Below are positions 1 to 7,411 of a stretch of 64,000 nt of DNA, piece by piece; position 1 is the stretch's first letter, and each line of letters starts with the position of its first letter. This DNA comes from Rhodanobacter sp. B04 (GTDB lineage: Bacteria > Pseudomonadota > Gammaproteobacteria > Xanthomonadales > Rhodanobacteraceae). The notes beneath the pieces are model-generated. The model was not told the origin of the DNA. It worked only from the letters and a program-made list of their open reading frames with translations, and made no database searches. The position numbers were made by a program, and so were the translations under genes. The stretch is taken from NCBI RefSeq assembly GCF_002001125.1, contig NZ_MUNV01000026.1, forward strand, positions 62,001-126,000, written 5' to 3'.

Positions 1-153
1 GGTGCCGGCAGGAATCGTGAGGATGAGCGGATATGCCGAGTCGGGTCCGGCGCGCAGGTTGACGTTGCCAGTGACGAAGCCATCGGCGGCACGGCCCAGG
101 GTGGGTACAGCCAGTGCAAGTGAAGAAACAACCAACCATGCAAGACGTTTCAT
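1..153 (-). CDS. Secreted SH3-domain protein, N-terminal fragment (cut by window edge)
   Basis: Only the first 51 codons are present and the rest lies left of the window. The start is an ATG with an AGGAG-type ribosome site a few bases upstream. The first ~22 residues form a Sec signal peptide (MKRLAWLVV... ending in GRAA). It is followed by TGNVNLRAGPDSAYPLI, the opening of a bacterial SH3 (SH3b) domain. The same motif opens the complete SH3 protein at 2104-2796 (TGNVNMRAGPDPSYPLI), so the two are paralogues about 2 kb apart on the same strand. SH3b domains usually bind cell-wall peptides; the exact role is unknown. Confidence 0.75.
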   Translation of the reverse strand, partial: MKRLAWLVVSSLALAVPTLGRAADGFVTGNVNLRAGPDSAYPLILTIPAGT

Positions 154-422
154 CGTTGACATCTCCTGAGTTGCTGTCCGCTAAAGAGCATCCCCAACAT
201 GCGTGGTGTCGCGATGTATGCCTGTCCACTCTGGTCCTGTTGGGGTTGCCGCGCAAGCCCGGCTGGCAACAGCGCGCCGCCACGGATCACCGCCCAGCCT
301 GTGCAGGCTTGCCGGCCTGTACGGTGCCAGCACCCCGACGGCAGGAGCACGCCGGAACCGATCATGCTGCCGACCGTCGCCGCAATCAGCCGCCGCAGCC
401 CAAGCCGGGCGTGTGTCGGGAC
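154..422. other. Intergenic stretch, no gene recognised
   Basis: This 269-base stretch lies between the Rieske oxygenase stop and the SH3-protein start, both read leftward. Short open frames run through it but none has a ribosome site or a recognisable product. It presumably holds the promoter of the SH3 gene; I could not pick a convincing -35/-10 pair. Confidence 0.4.
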
Positions 423-1502
423 TCATGCGTGTTCGCGATAGGCGCGGCGCAGCAGTTCGTGGAAGTGGTGCACCGCGTTCTCGCGCAGCGGATTGAGCCG
501 GCCGGCCTCATAGGAGCCGGAGGCGAGGCCGCGCTGCACGTCCTCGCAGATCGTCACGTCCTCGTCCTGCACCTCGTCGCTGAAGGCGATGTCCCTGGCG
601 CGGCGCGCCAGCGCTTCGGGCGTGATCGCCGGCGCGTAGTAGAAGTCGAACTCGACGCGGCAGCGGTCCACGCCCAGCGGCAGCACGCGGTTGGTCTGCA
701 AGCGGCCGGGCAGGATGTTGAGCATCGCGTTCGGATACAGGAAGTAGTACAACGCCTCGCCGCTGCCGTAGAGGTCGTCGCCGCTCTCCAGCGGGCTGAA
801 CTGGAACGAATACCACGCGGCCGTCTCGGTGATGTAGCTGCGGTAGTCGAGCACGCTGTTGAGGCCTGGGTGGATGTGCGGCACGTGGTAACCCTCCAGG
901 TAGTTGTCCACGTAGACCTTCCAGTTGCACGCCACCTCCCAGCTGGCGCGATGATGGAATTCGAAGCCGGCCAGCGAGCGCTCCGGCCCCAGTCGTGCAT
1001 CGATGCCGGCGACAAAATCCCCGAAAGGCGGCGCCTCGCCCGTGGCGACGAACACCAGCCCTTGCCACACCTGCACGCGCACCTCGGGCAGGCGGATCTC
1101 GGCCGGGTTGAAGTCGGGCGTGCGGCCCATCTCCGGGGCTCCGCGCAGCACGCCGTCGAGTCCGTAGGTCCAGCCGTGGTAACGACAGCGCAGTGCAGTC
1201 GCGCCACGGCCGTCGCAGCTGGCAATCGGTCCGGCACGATGCCGGCACACGTTGTGGAACGCACGGATCGTGGATTCGTCGCTGCGCACGATCAGCAGGG
1301 GCAGGCCGGCGATCGCGGTCACCACATGGTCGCCGACGCCGCTCAGCTGCGACTGGTGGCACACCAGCTGCCAGCTCTGCGCAAACACTGCGGCGCCATC
1401 CAGCAGCGGCATGCGTGGGTCGATGTAATAGCGCGCCGGCAGCGCCAGCGCGTGATCGAGCGGCTGCGGGGCGAGCACGTCGGGCGAAAACAGCTCGGTC
1501 AT
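423..1502 (-). CDS. Rieske [2Fe-2S] ring-hydroxylating oxygenase, alpha subunit
   Basis: A 359-residue oxygenase component of the Rieske non-heme iron family. The Rieske cluster ligands are visible as C86-R-H88 and C106-R-Y-H109. The catalytic iron site is in NYLEGYHVPHIHP (H206, H211), with an acidic third ligand expected near D315 (EDVTICE). Family members hydroxylate or demethylate small substrates such as aromatic acids, choline or betaine, using electrons from a separate reductase. No reductase or ferredoxin gene is adjacent, so the substrate cannot be named. The chosen ATG has AGG eight bases upstream; a longer frame to 1571 lacks family similarity in the extra part. Confidence 0.85.
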   Translation of the reverse strand: MTELFSPDVLAPQPLDHALALPARYYIDPRMPLLDGAAVFAQSWQLVCHQSQLSGVGDHVVTAIAGLPLLIVRSDESTIRAFHNVCRHRAGPIASCDGRGATALRCRYHGWTYGLDGVLRGAPEMGRTPDFNPAEIRLPEVRVQVWQGLVFVATGEAPPFGDFVAGIDARLGPERSLAGFEFHHRASWEVACNWKVYVDNYLEGYHVPHIHPGLNSVLDYRSYITETAAWYSFQFSPLESGDDLYGSGEALYYFLYPNAMLNILPGRLQTNRVLPLGVDRCRVEFDFYYAPAITPEALARRARDIAFSDEVQDEDVTICEDVQRGLASGSYEAGRLNPLRENAVHHFHELLRRAYREHA

Positions 1503-1579
1503 GGCAATACCTGACAGTGGCGATGCCGGAGTATTGACCGCGGAACGATCCGCGGGAAGAGGCCGCGGCAAGAGGGAGG

Positions 1580-2008
1580 CTAGTGCACGCCGACCAGTTC
1601 GATATCGAATACCAGCGACGCGTTGGGTGGCACCGCATTGCCGACGCGGCGGCCACCGTAGCCGAATTTCGGCGGGATCAGCAGGGTGCGCTTGCCGCCC
1701 ACGCGCATGCCCTTGATGCCCTTGTCCCAGCCGGGAATGACCTTGCCTTCCCCGAGGGTGAAGCTGATGGTCTGGGCGCGGTCGTACGAGCTGTCGACTT
1801 TCGCGCCGTGGTGGTCTTTCGCGTTCTCGTCATACAGCCAGCCGATGTAGTTGAGTTCGACTACGGCACCGTTGCGCGCGACCGCGCCCGTGCCGACCTG
1901 GCGATCGATGACGTCGAGCCGGGAGAGATCCGTGGCGGCACAGACGGATGGAGCGATCGCAGCGACTGCAAGCAGCAGTGCGGCAGTCAGCAGCGACGGT
2001 CGGTACAT
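1580..2008 (-). CDS. FKBP-type peptidyl-prolyl cis-trans isomerase, exported
   Basis: A 142-residue protein with a Sec signal peptide (residues 1 to about 24, ending SVCA) and one FKBP domain (about 45-142). Hallmarks are the VELNYIGWLYD strand, a GEGKVIPGWDKGIKGMRVGGKR core and the C-terminal PPNASLVFDIELVGV. It should catalyse proline isomerisation during folding of periplasmic proteins. It is encoded just upstream of the Rieske oxygenase on the same strand, about 77 bp apart, which may be chance. The start MYRPSLL gives a normal signal peptide; an upstream in-frame ATG would add an unlikely Cys-containing leader. Confidence 0.88.
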   Translation of the reverse strand: MYRPSLLTAALLLAVAAIAPSVCAATDLSRLDVIDRQVGTGAVARNGAVVELNYIGWLYDENAKDHHGAKVDSSYDRAQTISFTLGEGKVIPGWDKGIKGMRVGGKRTLLIPPKFGYGGRRVGNAVPPNASLVFDIELVGVH

Positions 2009-2103
2009 TTGGAAATACCGGGTGCAGGGCGGGCGACCAGTGTAACCGGCCAACGGGGCGATCCTTGGTTCGCCCCGCTGGCCGTCATGGCGTGATCTGA
2101 AGA

Positions 2104-2796
2104 TCAGTGGTTGTCGTGATCGTCTTTGTGCTCTGGCGGCTTGGGCCTTTCATTGCTGGGCCGTGCCGGCTGGCCATGATTGGGGGCTGGTTGATGGTTG
2201 CCGTACTGCGGCGGGCGCCCTTCCTGCAACGGTTGTACGGCATGCGCGGGGCCGACCGGCCCCAGATGGCCAGGTTGCGACGGCCGATATGTCGGATCGG
2301 GGTGGTAACCGGGGCCAGGTTCGCCGCGCACCGGCCCATGGTAACGGTACGGGTCACGGACCGGCGGAGGTGGCGGGCGGATGTCGATGCGGCGGCGATA
2401 CCAGTCATCGCGATCACGATAGAACGGCCGGCCGCGATAATAATTGTCCCAATACGCACCGATCACGAAGCTGACGATAGGTATGCCGATCTGCGCACCG
2501 TATTCGGGCAGCAGCACGGGCTGGTCCTGGTATTGGTAACCGATGAAATTGCCGGCTACCCAGCCACGGTTGTTGTCCTCGGCGATCACATCGCACCATT
2601 CCCAGCCATTGGTGCAGCCTTGCACGCTGACGCCGGTGCCGGCCGGGAGCTGGTCGATCAGCGGGTAGCTCGGGTCGGGGCCGGCACGCATGTTGACGTT
2701 GCCGGTGACATAGGCGTCCTGTGCGAGCGCAGGGAGAGCCAGTACGAGCGACGCCAGGGACAGTGATGCAAGGGCAAAACGGGTCAGGCGTTTCAT
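2104..2796 (-). CDS. Secreted SH3-domain protein with Pro/His-rich tail
   Basis: A 230-residue protein: signal peptide (MKRLTRFALAS...ALAQ, about 1-22), SH3b domain (about 25-95, opening TGNVNMRAGPDPSYPLI and containing WEWCDVI and GWVAGNFI), then a low-complexity tail rich in Pro, Arg, Tyr and His, ending in DHDNH. Two Cys in the SH3 part (GCTNGWEWC) could form a disulfide. It is a paralogue of the fragment at 1-153. It is likely periplasmic or surface-located; the SH3b fold suggests peptidoglycan or peptide binding. The ATG is chosen because the signal peptide starts there. Confidence 0.8.
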   Translation of the reverse strand: MKRLTRFALASLSLASLVLALPALAQDAYVTGNVNMRAGPDPSYPLIDQLPAGTGVSVQGCTNGWEWCDVIAEDNNRGWVAGNFIGYQYQDQPVLLPEYGAQIGIPIVSFVIGAYWDNYYRGRPFYRDRDDWYRRRIDIRPPPPPVRDPYRYHGPVRGEPGPGYHPDPTYRPSQPGHLGPVGPAHAVQPLQEGRPPQYGNHQPAPNHGQPARPSNERPKPPEHKDDHDNH

Positions 2797-2917
2797 GCGG
2801 ACGATCTCCAGCGGGTGGAAGACGCCTGCAGTATATGCGCGTGCCGGCTTGGCGATATCAACAGCGATGTTCAGGCAGGTCATCTGCCATACATCGCCGG
2901 TATATCGCCGGTACAGC

Positions 2918-3517
2918 TCAGCTGGTCGTCCGCGCCACGAAGCGCAGTGCCACCGAATTCATGCAGTAACGCAGGCCGGTCGGCTGCGGGCCGTCGTCGA
3001 ACACGTGGCCGAGGTGGCTGTCGCAGCCGGCACAGCTGATCGCCGTGCGATCCATGCCGAAGCTGTTGTCGCTGTGCTGCAGCACATTGCGAGCCGCGAT
3101 CGGCTGCCAGAAGCTCGGCCAGCCGGTACCGGAGTCGAATTCGGTCGCCGCGTCGTAGAGCGCGGTGGCGCAGGCCGCGCAGCGGAACAGGCCGATACCG
3201 GGTTTTTCGTGCGGACCGCTGAAGGCCATTTCGGTGCCGTCGCGGCGCATCACGTCGAACGCCGGCGGCGACAGCCGCTGCCGCCATTGCGCATCGCTCA
3301 GCACCAGCTTGGGCACCTGGCGCGGGCCAAGGTCGCGGCCGTTGTCGGCAAAGATCTCCAGCAGCACGTTGCCGGGCTTGCCGACCGGCGCGCTGTCGGC
3401 CGCGAACAGGCGCGGGATGACCAGGCCACCGCCGGCCACCAGCAGCGCACCGCCGGTGAGCGCCGCGCGCAGGAAGCGGCGGCGATCCATGGCGAGGGTT
3501 TCATCTAGACGTGACAT
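2918..3517 (-). CDS. msrB: Peptide-methionine (R)-S-oxide reductase MsrB, Tat-exported
   Basis: A 199-residue MsrB that reduces methionine-R-sulfoxide in proteins. Zinc ligands are C113/C116 and C162/C165, the family motif GWPSFW is at about 132-137, and the catalytic Cys is C185 in RYCMNS. The N-terminus has a twin-arginine signal (DRRRFLRAAL, then a hydrophobic run to about residue 35), so the enzyme should be exported folded to the periplasm. A strong GGAGGT ribosome site precedes the ATG. It lies 35 bp downstream of the DipZ-like gene on the same strand, which supplies a plausible electron donor. The operon is probably under the ECF-type promoter at 5307-5332. Confidence 0.93.
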   Translation of the reverse strand: MSRLDETLAMDRRRFLRAALTGGALLVAGGGLVIPRLFAADSAPVGKPGNVLLEIFADNGRDLGPRQVPKLVLSDAQWRQRLSPPAFDVMRRDGTEMAFSGPHEKPGIGLFRCAACATALYDAATEFDSGTGWPSFWQPIAARNVLQHSDNSFGMDRTAISCAGCDSHLGHVFDDGPQPTGLRYCMNSVALRFVARTTS

Positions 3518-3552
3518 GGCAACCTCCGTGGAGATAGCTGTGGATGAAAGGA

Positions 3553-5274
3553 TCAGCCGAAGGTGAAGGCGTATGCCTGCACACCGGGATCGAGGAAGGT
3601 GATCTGGAACAGCCGCTCGCCGCTGCCGTTGGCCTGTCGCACCAGCTGGTACAGGCGCTGCGCGCTGACCGTGCCGTTGCCGTCGGCATCGGTATCCATG
3701 CCGTGGTCGGTGCCAGGTGCCTTGCCGTCGATGGTGACGCGGAAGCGGACCGGCTTGCCGTCGCTGGCGGGGCCGAGCACCAGGTGCAGGTCGCGGCCGC
3801 GGAAACGGTAGACGATGGCGCCACCGGCCTGATCCAGCTGGGCGCTTTCGCCGTGTACGTTCCAGTGGCCATCCAGCGCCCATTGATCCGCGGCGAGCGA
3901 GCCGGGCGCGCGGTAGTTCGCGCTGTCGTCATGTGTCACCTTGCCGCCGACGAAGTTCTGCGCACGGGCATAGCCGACATAGGTTTCCGGCGAGCGGGCA
4001 GGGTCGTTCGATGCGGCCGCTTCGACGCCGTGATGGTCGTCGCTGACATAGCCGCCGGGCAGATCCTTCTGGCCGGCCGCGGTCAGCAGCTGGCGGATCA
4101 CGTCCTCGCTTTCCCGGTAGCCACCCTCGCCGAAGTGGTGATGGCGGATCTGACCCTGTGCATCGATGAAGTAATGCGCCGGCCAGTATTCGTTGTGGAA
4201 GCCCTGCCAGATCGCGTAGTCGTTATCCAGCGCGACCGGGTAATCGACACCCAAATCCCTGACCGCCTTGGTCACGTTGGCCGGATCCTTCTCGAACGCG
4301 AACTCCGGCGCATGCACGCCGATCACCACCAGGCCGTGATCCTTGTACTTGTCGGCCCAGCCGCGCACATACGGCAGCGAGCGGATGCAGTTGATGCAGG
4401 AGTAGGTCCAGAAGTCGACCAGCACCACCTTGCCGCGCAGCGATTCGGTGGTCAGCGGCGGGCTGTTGAGCCATTGCGTGGCGCCGGCCAGCGACGGCAT
4501 GTCGCCTTCCACCGGCAGCGGCGCGCCGGCTTTCAGCACGGGTTCGGGCGCCGGTGCCGGGCGCACCGCGTTGATCAGCTTCTGCTCGATGCCGCCGGTG
4601 CTGGCCAGCGAGACGCGGGTGAGCAGGCCGGTATCGAGTCCCAGCGCGATGCAGGCCACGCCGGCGAGCACCAGTACACCGAGCACGCGGCGCACCCATT
4701 CGCCCGCGCCGAGCGAGCGCTTCATCAGCGCGAATACCTTGCCGCCGATCAGCAGTGCCAGGCCCAGCGAGGTCGCCGCGCCACCCGCATAAGTCAGCAG
4801 CAGCAAGGTGGTCTGCACGCTGGCACCGTTCAGCGCGGCACCAGTCAGCAGCAGGCCGAGGATCGGTCCGGCACACGGTGCCCACAGCAAGCCGGTGGCC
4901 ACGCCCAGGCCGGCGGCACCCCAGATCGAGTCGCCATCGCTGGCGGAGCGCTGCGATAACCGGTTGCCGAGCGCCACGAACGGGCGGCTGATCCATTCCG
5001 CCAGATGGGTCGACAGCAAGGTCAGGCCGAGGAAGGCCAGAACGACCATTGCCACGTAGCGGCCGTACTGGTTCGCATGCACCGCCCAGCCGCCGCCGAG
5101 GGCAGCCAGCGTGGCTACCGCCGAGAACGTGATCGCCATGCCCAGCAACATCGGCAACCCGTTGCGCATGAACGGGCGGTCGGAGCGGGCGAACACGAAC
5201 GGCAGCACCGGCAGGATGCACGGGCTGAGGATGGTCAGTACGCCGCCGAGGTAGGCGAGGATCAACACGAGCAT
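3553..5274 (-). CDS. dipZ: DipZ-like CcdA-thioredoxin fusion, transmembrane thiol reductant carrier
   Basis: A 573-residue protein with three parts. Residues 1-220 are a CcdA/DsbD-type membrane domain with paired cysteines C19 (LSPC) and C134 (WAPC). Residues about 255-400 are a periplasmic thioredoxin domain with C293-I-N-C296 in DFWTYSCINC. Residues about 420-573 are the carbohydrate-binding-like module seen in DipZ proteins, opening ETYVGYARAQNF. It should move electrons from cytoplasmic thioredoxin across the inner membrane. The next gene is Tat-exported msrB, the obvious client. Its start lies 33 bases downstream of a GTAACC-N16-CGAA promoter match. Symbol dipZ is by domain architecture. 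Confidence 0.88.
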   Translation of the reverse strand: MLVLILAYLGGVLTILSPCILPVLPFVFARSDRPFMRNGLPMLLGMAITFSAVATLAALGGGWAVHANQYGRYVAMVVLAFLGLTLLSTHLAEWISRPFVALGNRLSQRSASDGDSIWGAAGLGVATGLLWAPCAGPILGLLLTGAALNGASVQTTLLLLTYAGGAATSLGLALLIGGKVFALMKRSLGAGEWVRRVLGVLVLAGVACIALGLDTGLLTRVSLASTGGIEQKLINAVRPAPAPEPVLKAGAPLPVEGDMPSLAGATQWLNSPPLTTESLRGKVVLVDFWTYSCINCIRSLPYVRGWADKYKDHGLVVIGVHAPEFAFEKDPANVTKAVRDLGVDYPVALDNDYAIWQGFHNEYWPAHYFIDAQGQIRHHHFGEGGYRESEDVIRQLLTAAGQKDLPGGYVSDDHHGVEAAASNDPARSPETYVGYARAQNFVGGKVTHDDSANYRAPGSLAADQWALDGHWNVHGESAQLDQAGGAIVYRFRGRDLHLVLGPASDGKPVRFRVTIDGKAPGTDHGMDTDADGNGTVSAQRLYQLVRQANGSGERLFQITFLDPGVQAYAFTFG

Positions 5275-5306
5275 GGAAGCGTCATCCGTGGGAGGTTGTC
5301 TGGTTA

Positions 5307-5332
5307 TTCGCCGGCAGTCTCGCAGCGGTTAC
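5307..5332 (-). promoter_or_regulatory. ECF (SigF-type) promoter for dipZ-msrB
   Basis: Read on the minus strand the sequence is GTAACC, 16 bases, CGAA. From memory this is the form reported for Caulobacter SigF-dependent promoters, whose sigma factor pairs with a DUF1109/NrsF anti-sigma as here. The -10 element ends 33 bases before the dipZ ATG, giving a leader of roughly 25 bases. The facing gene on the other side has a near-identical element, which makes coincidence unlikely. Confidence 0.75.
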
Positions 5333-5345
5333 CTGCAGGTACGAG

Positions 5346-5371
5346 GTAACGCCGGCCATAGATGCAGCGAA
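5346..5371 (+). promoter_or_regulatory. ECF (SigF-type) autoregulatory promoter for the sigma factor operon
   Basis: GTAACG, 16 bases, CGAA on the plus strand: one mismatch (last base of the -35 element) from the element driving dipZ in the opposite direction. The -10 element ends 31 bases before the ATG at 5403, which supports that start over the in-frame ATG at 5463. Autoregulation of the sigma operon is inferred. Confidence 0.7.
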
Positions 5372-5402
5372 GACCTGATAGACGTTCCATCGTAGGCTGA
5401 GC

Positions 5403-6068
5403 ATGTCGCAAACCTTGACCGCCACCGGCTTCATGGGTCTAGATAGTGGACTTTTCCGTGGGATGAGTCTCGTCCGGCCCGTGCCAGTCGAATCCGCCGC
5501 CGCCAGCACCAGCGAAACGCCCGACCAGCGTCGGGCGGCGTGGATGGCTGCCGCGCAGTCGGGCGATCGGCGTGCCTACGAGAAGCTCTTGGCCGATTCG
5601 GTGGCGTTGATCCGTGCGGCGGCACGGCGCCAGGGCGTGGCGCCGGATCATCTGGATGACGTGGTGCAGGAAACCCTGATCACCGTGCACCGTGCGCGTC
5701 ATACTTACGATCCGACCCGTTCGTACGATGCATGGCTCACCGCGATCGCCAACCGTCGTGCGATCGATGCGCTGCGCAGCCGCGGTCGCCGCGACAGTCG
5801 CGAGTTGCACGACGAATTCGCGCTCGACAGCCACCCCGACATCGACGATGCCAGTGCGGCCACCGAAAGCCAGCAGCGTGCGCAGCGCCTGCGCGCGGCA
5901 ATCGCCGAACTGCCGCCGGGCCAGCGCGAGGCGGTGGAGCAACTGGGCCTGCACGAACGCTCGTTGAGCGAGGCGGCCGAACTCACCGGGCGCAACACCG
6001 GTGCGTTGAAAGTGAACCTGCATCGCGCACTGAAGGCGCTGCGCGAACGTTTCCATGGAGAGTCCTGA
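5403..6068 (+). CDS. ECF RNA polymerase sigma factor (SigF/ECF16-like)
   Basis: A 221-residue sigma-70 family protein with region 2 (about 55-125; DDVVQETLITVHRARHTYDP and SYDAWLTAIANRRAIDALR) and region 4 (about 155-215; LPPGQREAVEQL...NTGALKVNLHRALKALRERF). It should direct RNA polymerase to stress promoters. The downstream gene, four bases after its stop, is a DUF1109/NrsF-type membrane protein, the usual partner anti-sigma. The first 45 residues are low in conservation, so an ATG at 5463 is possible, but the promoter position favours 5403. The likely targets include the divergent dipZ-msrB pair. Confidence 0.88.
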   Translation: MSQTLTATGFMGLDSGLFRGMSLVRPVPVESAAASTSETPDQRRAAWMAAAQSGDRRAYEKLLADSVALIRAAARRQGVAPDHLDDVVQETLITVHRARHTYDPTRSYDAWLTAIANRRAIDALRSRGRRDSRELHDEFALDSHPDIDDASAATESQQRAQRLRAAIAELPPGQREAVEQLGLHERSLSEAAELTGRNTGALKVNLHRALKALRERFHGES

Positions 6069-6072
6069 AACC

Positions 6073-6726
6073 ATGTCCGACCCGCGACCCTATGAGGCAC
6101 TGATCGACCGCCTTGGTACCGAACTGGTGCCGGTGCGTCGTTTGTTGCCGCCATGGCTGCGCACCGCAGGTTGGATGCTGGTGGTGGCGGCGATCGCGGT
6201 CGTGCTGCTGATGCATTACGGCGCGGAGCCGATGTTGCGGCGCTGGGCCGGCACGCCGGATCTCCGCTGGGCCGGCGTGGGTGCGGTGATCACCGCGATC
6301 ACCGCGGCGTGGGCCGCGTTTGCGCTGGGCGTGCCGGGACGGCGCGCGTCCTGGGCATGGCTGCCGTTGCCGGGCGCCTTGCTGTGGATCGGCGCCAGCG
6401 GCCTGGGTTGCCTGCGCACGTGGATCGCTCCGGGCACCCAGGTCGCCAGCATGCATCAGTCGGCCGATTGCCTGGTCTTCATCATCGGCTTCTCGATCCC
6501 GCTGTCCGCGCTGCTGATCGTGCTGCTGCGTCGTGCCTGCCCGTTGCGGCCGATACTTGCCGCGGTGCTGATCGGGCTGGCCAGCGCGGCGGCTTCGGCG
6601 AGCCTGCTGGAAATCTGCCATGCCTACGATGCTGCCGCCACCGACCTGCTGACGCATGCGCTGGCGGTAGCCGTGGTGGTGGCTGTCAATGCCGCGATGG
6701 GCGGGCGGCTGCTGTCGAGAGCTTGA
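6073..6726 (+). CDS. nrsF: DUF1109/NrsF-family membrane anti-sigma factor
   Basis: A 217-residue integral membrane protein with about six hydrophobic segments (roughly 33-48, 66-86, 98-116, 132-152, 158-178, 192-210). A short cytoplasmic N-terminus (PYEALIDRL) could hold the sigma factor. Four cysteines (C113, C133, C156, C182) lie in or next to membrane segments. In this family a conserved Cys pair is reported to sense metals or oxidants, which fits regulation of a periplasmic methionine-sulfoxide repair operon. The start ATG has a GGAGAG ribosome site inside the end of the sigma gene, implying translational coupling. Confidence 0.82.
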   Translation: MSDPRPYEALIDRLGTELVPVRRLLPPWLRTAGWMLVVAAIAVVLLMHYGAEPMLRRWAGTPDLRWAGVGAVITAITAAWAAFALGVPGRRASWAWLPLPGALLWIGASGLGCLRTWIAPGTQVASMHQSADCLVFIIGFSIPLSALLIVLLRRACPLRPILAAVLIGLASAAASASLLEICHAYDAAATDLLTHALAVAVVVAVNAAMGGRLLSRA

Positions 6727-6744
6727 TGTTCGAGGGCTGACGGC

Positions 6745-7227
6745 TTAATCGCGGAAGTTGTCGAACTGCAGCGGCAGCTCGACCTCTGCCTTGCGCAATA
6801 CCGCCATCGCATCCTGCAGGTCATCGCGCTTCTTGCCGCTGACGCGCAGCTTGTCGCCGTTGATCTGCGCCTCGACCTTGAGCTTGGCGGCCTTCAACGA
6901 GGCCACCAGCTTCTTCGCGACCGGCTGCTTGATGCCCTGCTTCACGGTGATCTTCTGCCGCGAGCCGCCCAGGTTGGTTTCCGGGTCGCCGACGTCGAGC
7001 GCGCGGATGTCGATCTTTCGCGCCACCAGCCGGGCGCGCAGGATGTCCAGCATCTGCTGCAGTTGGAATTCGCTGGGCGCGCTCTGGGTGATCACGAATT
7101 CATCCAGCACGTACTTCGCATCCACGCCCTTGAAGTCGAAGCGCGTGGTCAGCTCGCGGTTGGCCTGGTCGAGCGCGTTGGTCAGCTCGTGCTTGTCGAC
7201 TTCGGAGATCACGTCAAAGGAGGGCAT
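6745..7227 (-). CDS. yajQ: YajQ-family nucleotide/cyclic-di-GMP-binding protein
   Basis: A 160-residue cytoplasmic protein of the YajQ/DUF520 family: MPSFDVISEVD start, KGVDAKYVLDEF, the GSRQKITVKQGI loop and a C-terminal PLQFDNFRD. The whole length matches the family norm of about 160. In Xanthomonas a member binds cyclic di-GMP and affects virulence gene expression, while other members bind tRNA or nucleotides; which applies here is not visible. The AGGAGG-like ribosome site precedes the ATG. A longer open frame upstream only reads through the REP-like palindrome at 7299-7379. Confidence 0.92.
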   Translation of the reverse strand: MPSFDVISEVDKHELTNALDQANRELTTRFDFKGVDAKYVLDEFVITQSAPSEFQLQQMLDILRARLVARKIDIRALDVGDPETNLGGSRQKITVKQGIKQPVAKKLVASLKAAKLKVEAQINGDKLRVSGKKRDDLQDAMAVLRKAEVELPLQFDNFRD

Positions 7228-7298
7228 GGCGGCGGCTCGCTGGAAACAGGCGCAAAGTGTAAGCGATGCGACTGGGCGATAATGCGCGAATTCCCTCT

Positions 7299-7379
7299 TC
7301 GTCATCCCGGCGCAGGCCGGAATCCGGTGCAACATTGGCGGCAAGGGCCGCGGATCCCGGCTTGCGCAGGGATGACGAG
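7299..7379. repeat. REP-type inverted repeat pair (REPIN-like)
   Basis: Two arms of about 28 bases face each other: TCGTCATCCCGGCGCAGGCC... and its near reverse complement ending GCAGGGATGACGA, with about three mismatches and a 25-base loop. GTCAT(T)CCCGCGCAGGC-type sequences are common dispersed REP elements in Xanthomonadales. It lies in the divergent gap between yajQ and the next flavoprotein gene and could fold as a strong hairpin in either transcript. Confidence 0.75.
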
Positions 7380-7411
7380 CAAATGCAACGCGGCGCAACC
7401 ATGGTGAATTC

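Noticed and set aside
114-1514. A 466-codon plus-strand frame opposite the Rieske oxygenase
   Set aside because: The minus strand encodes an unmistakable Rieske protein; the plus frame has shadow-like composition.
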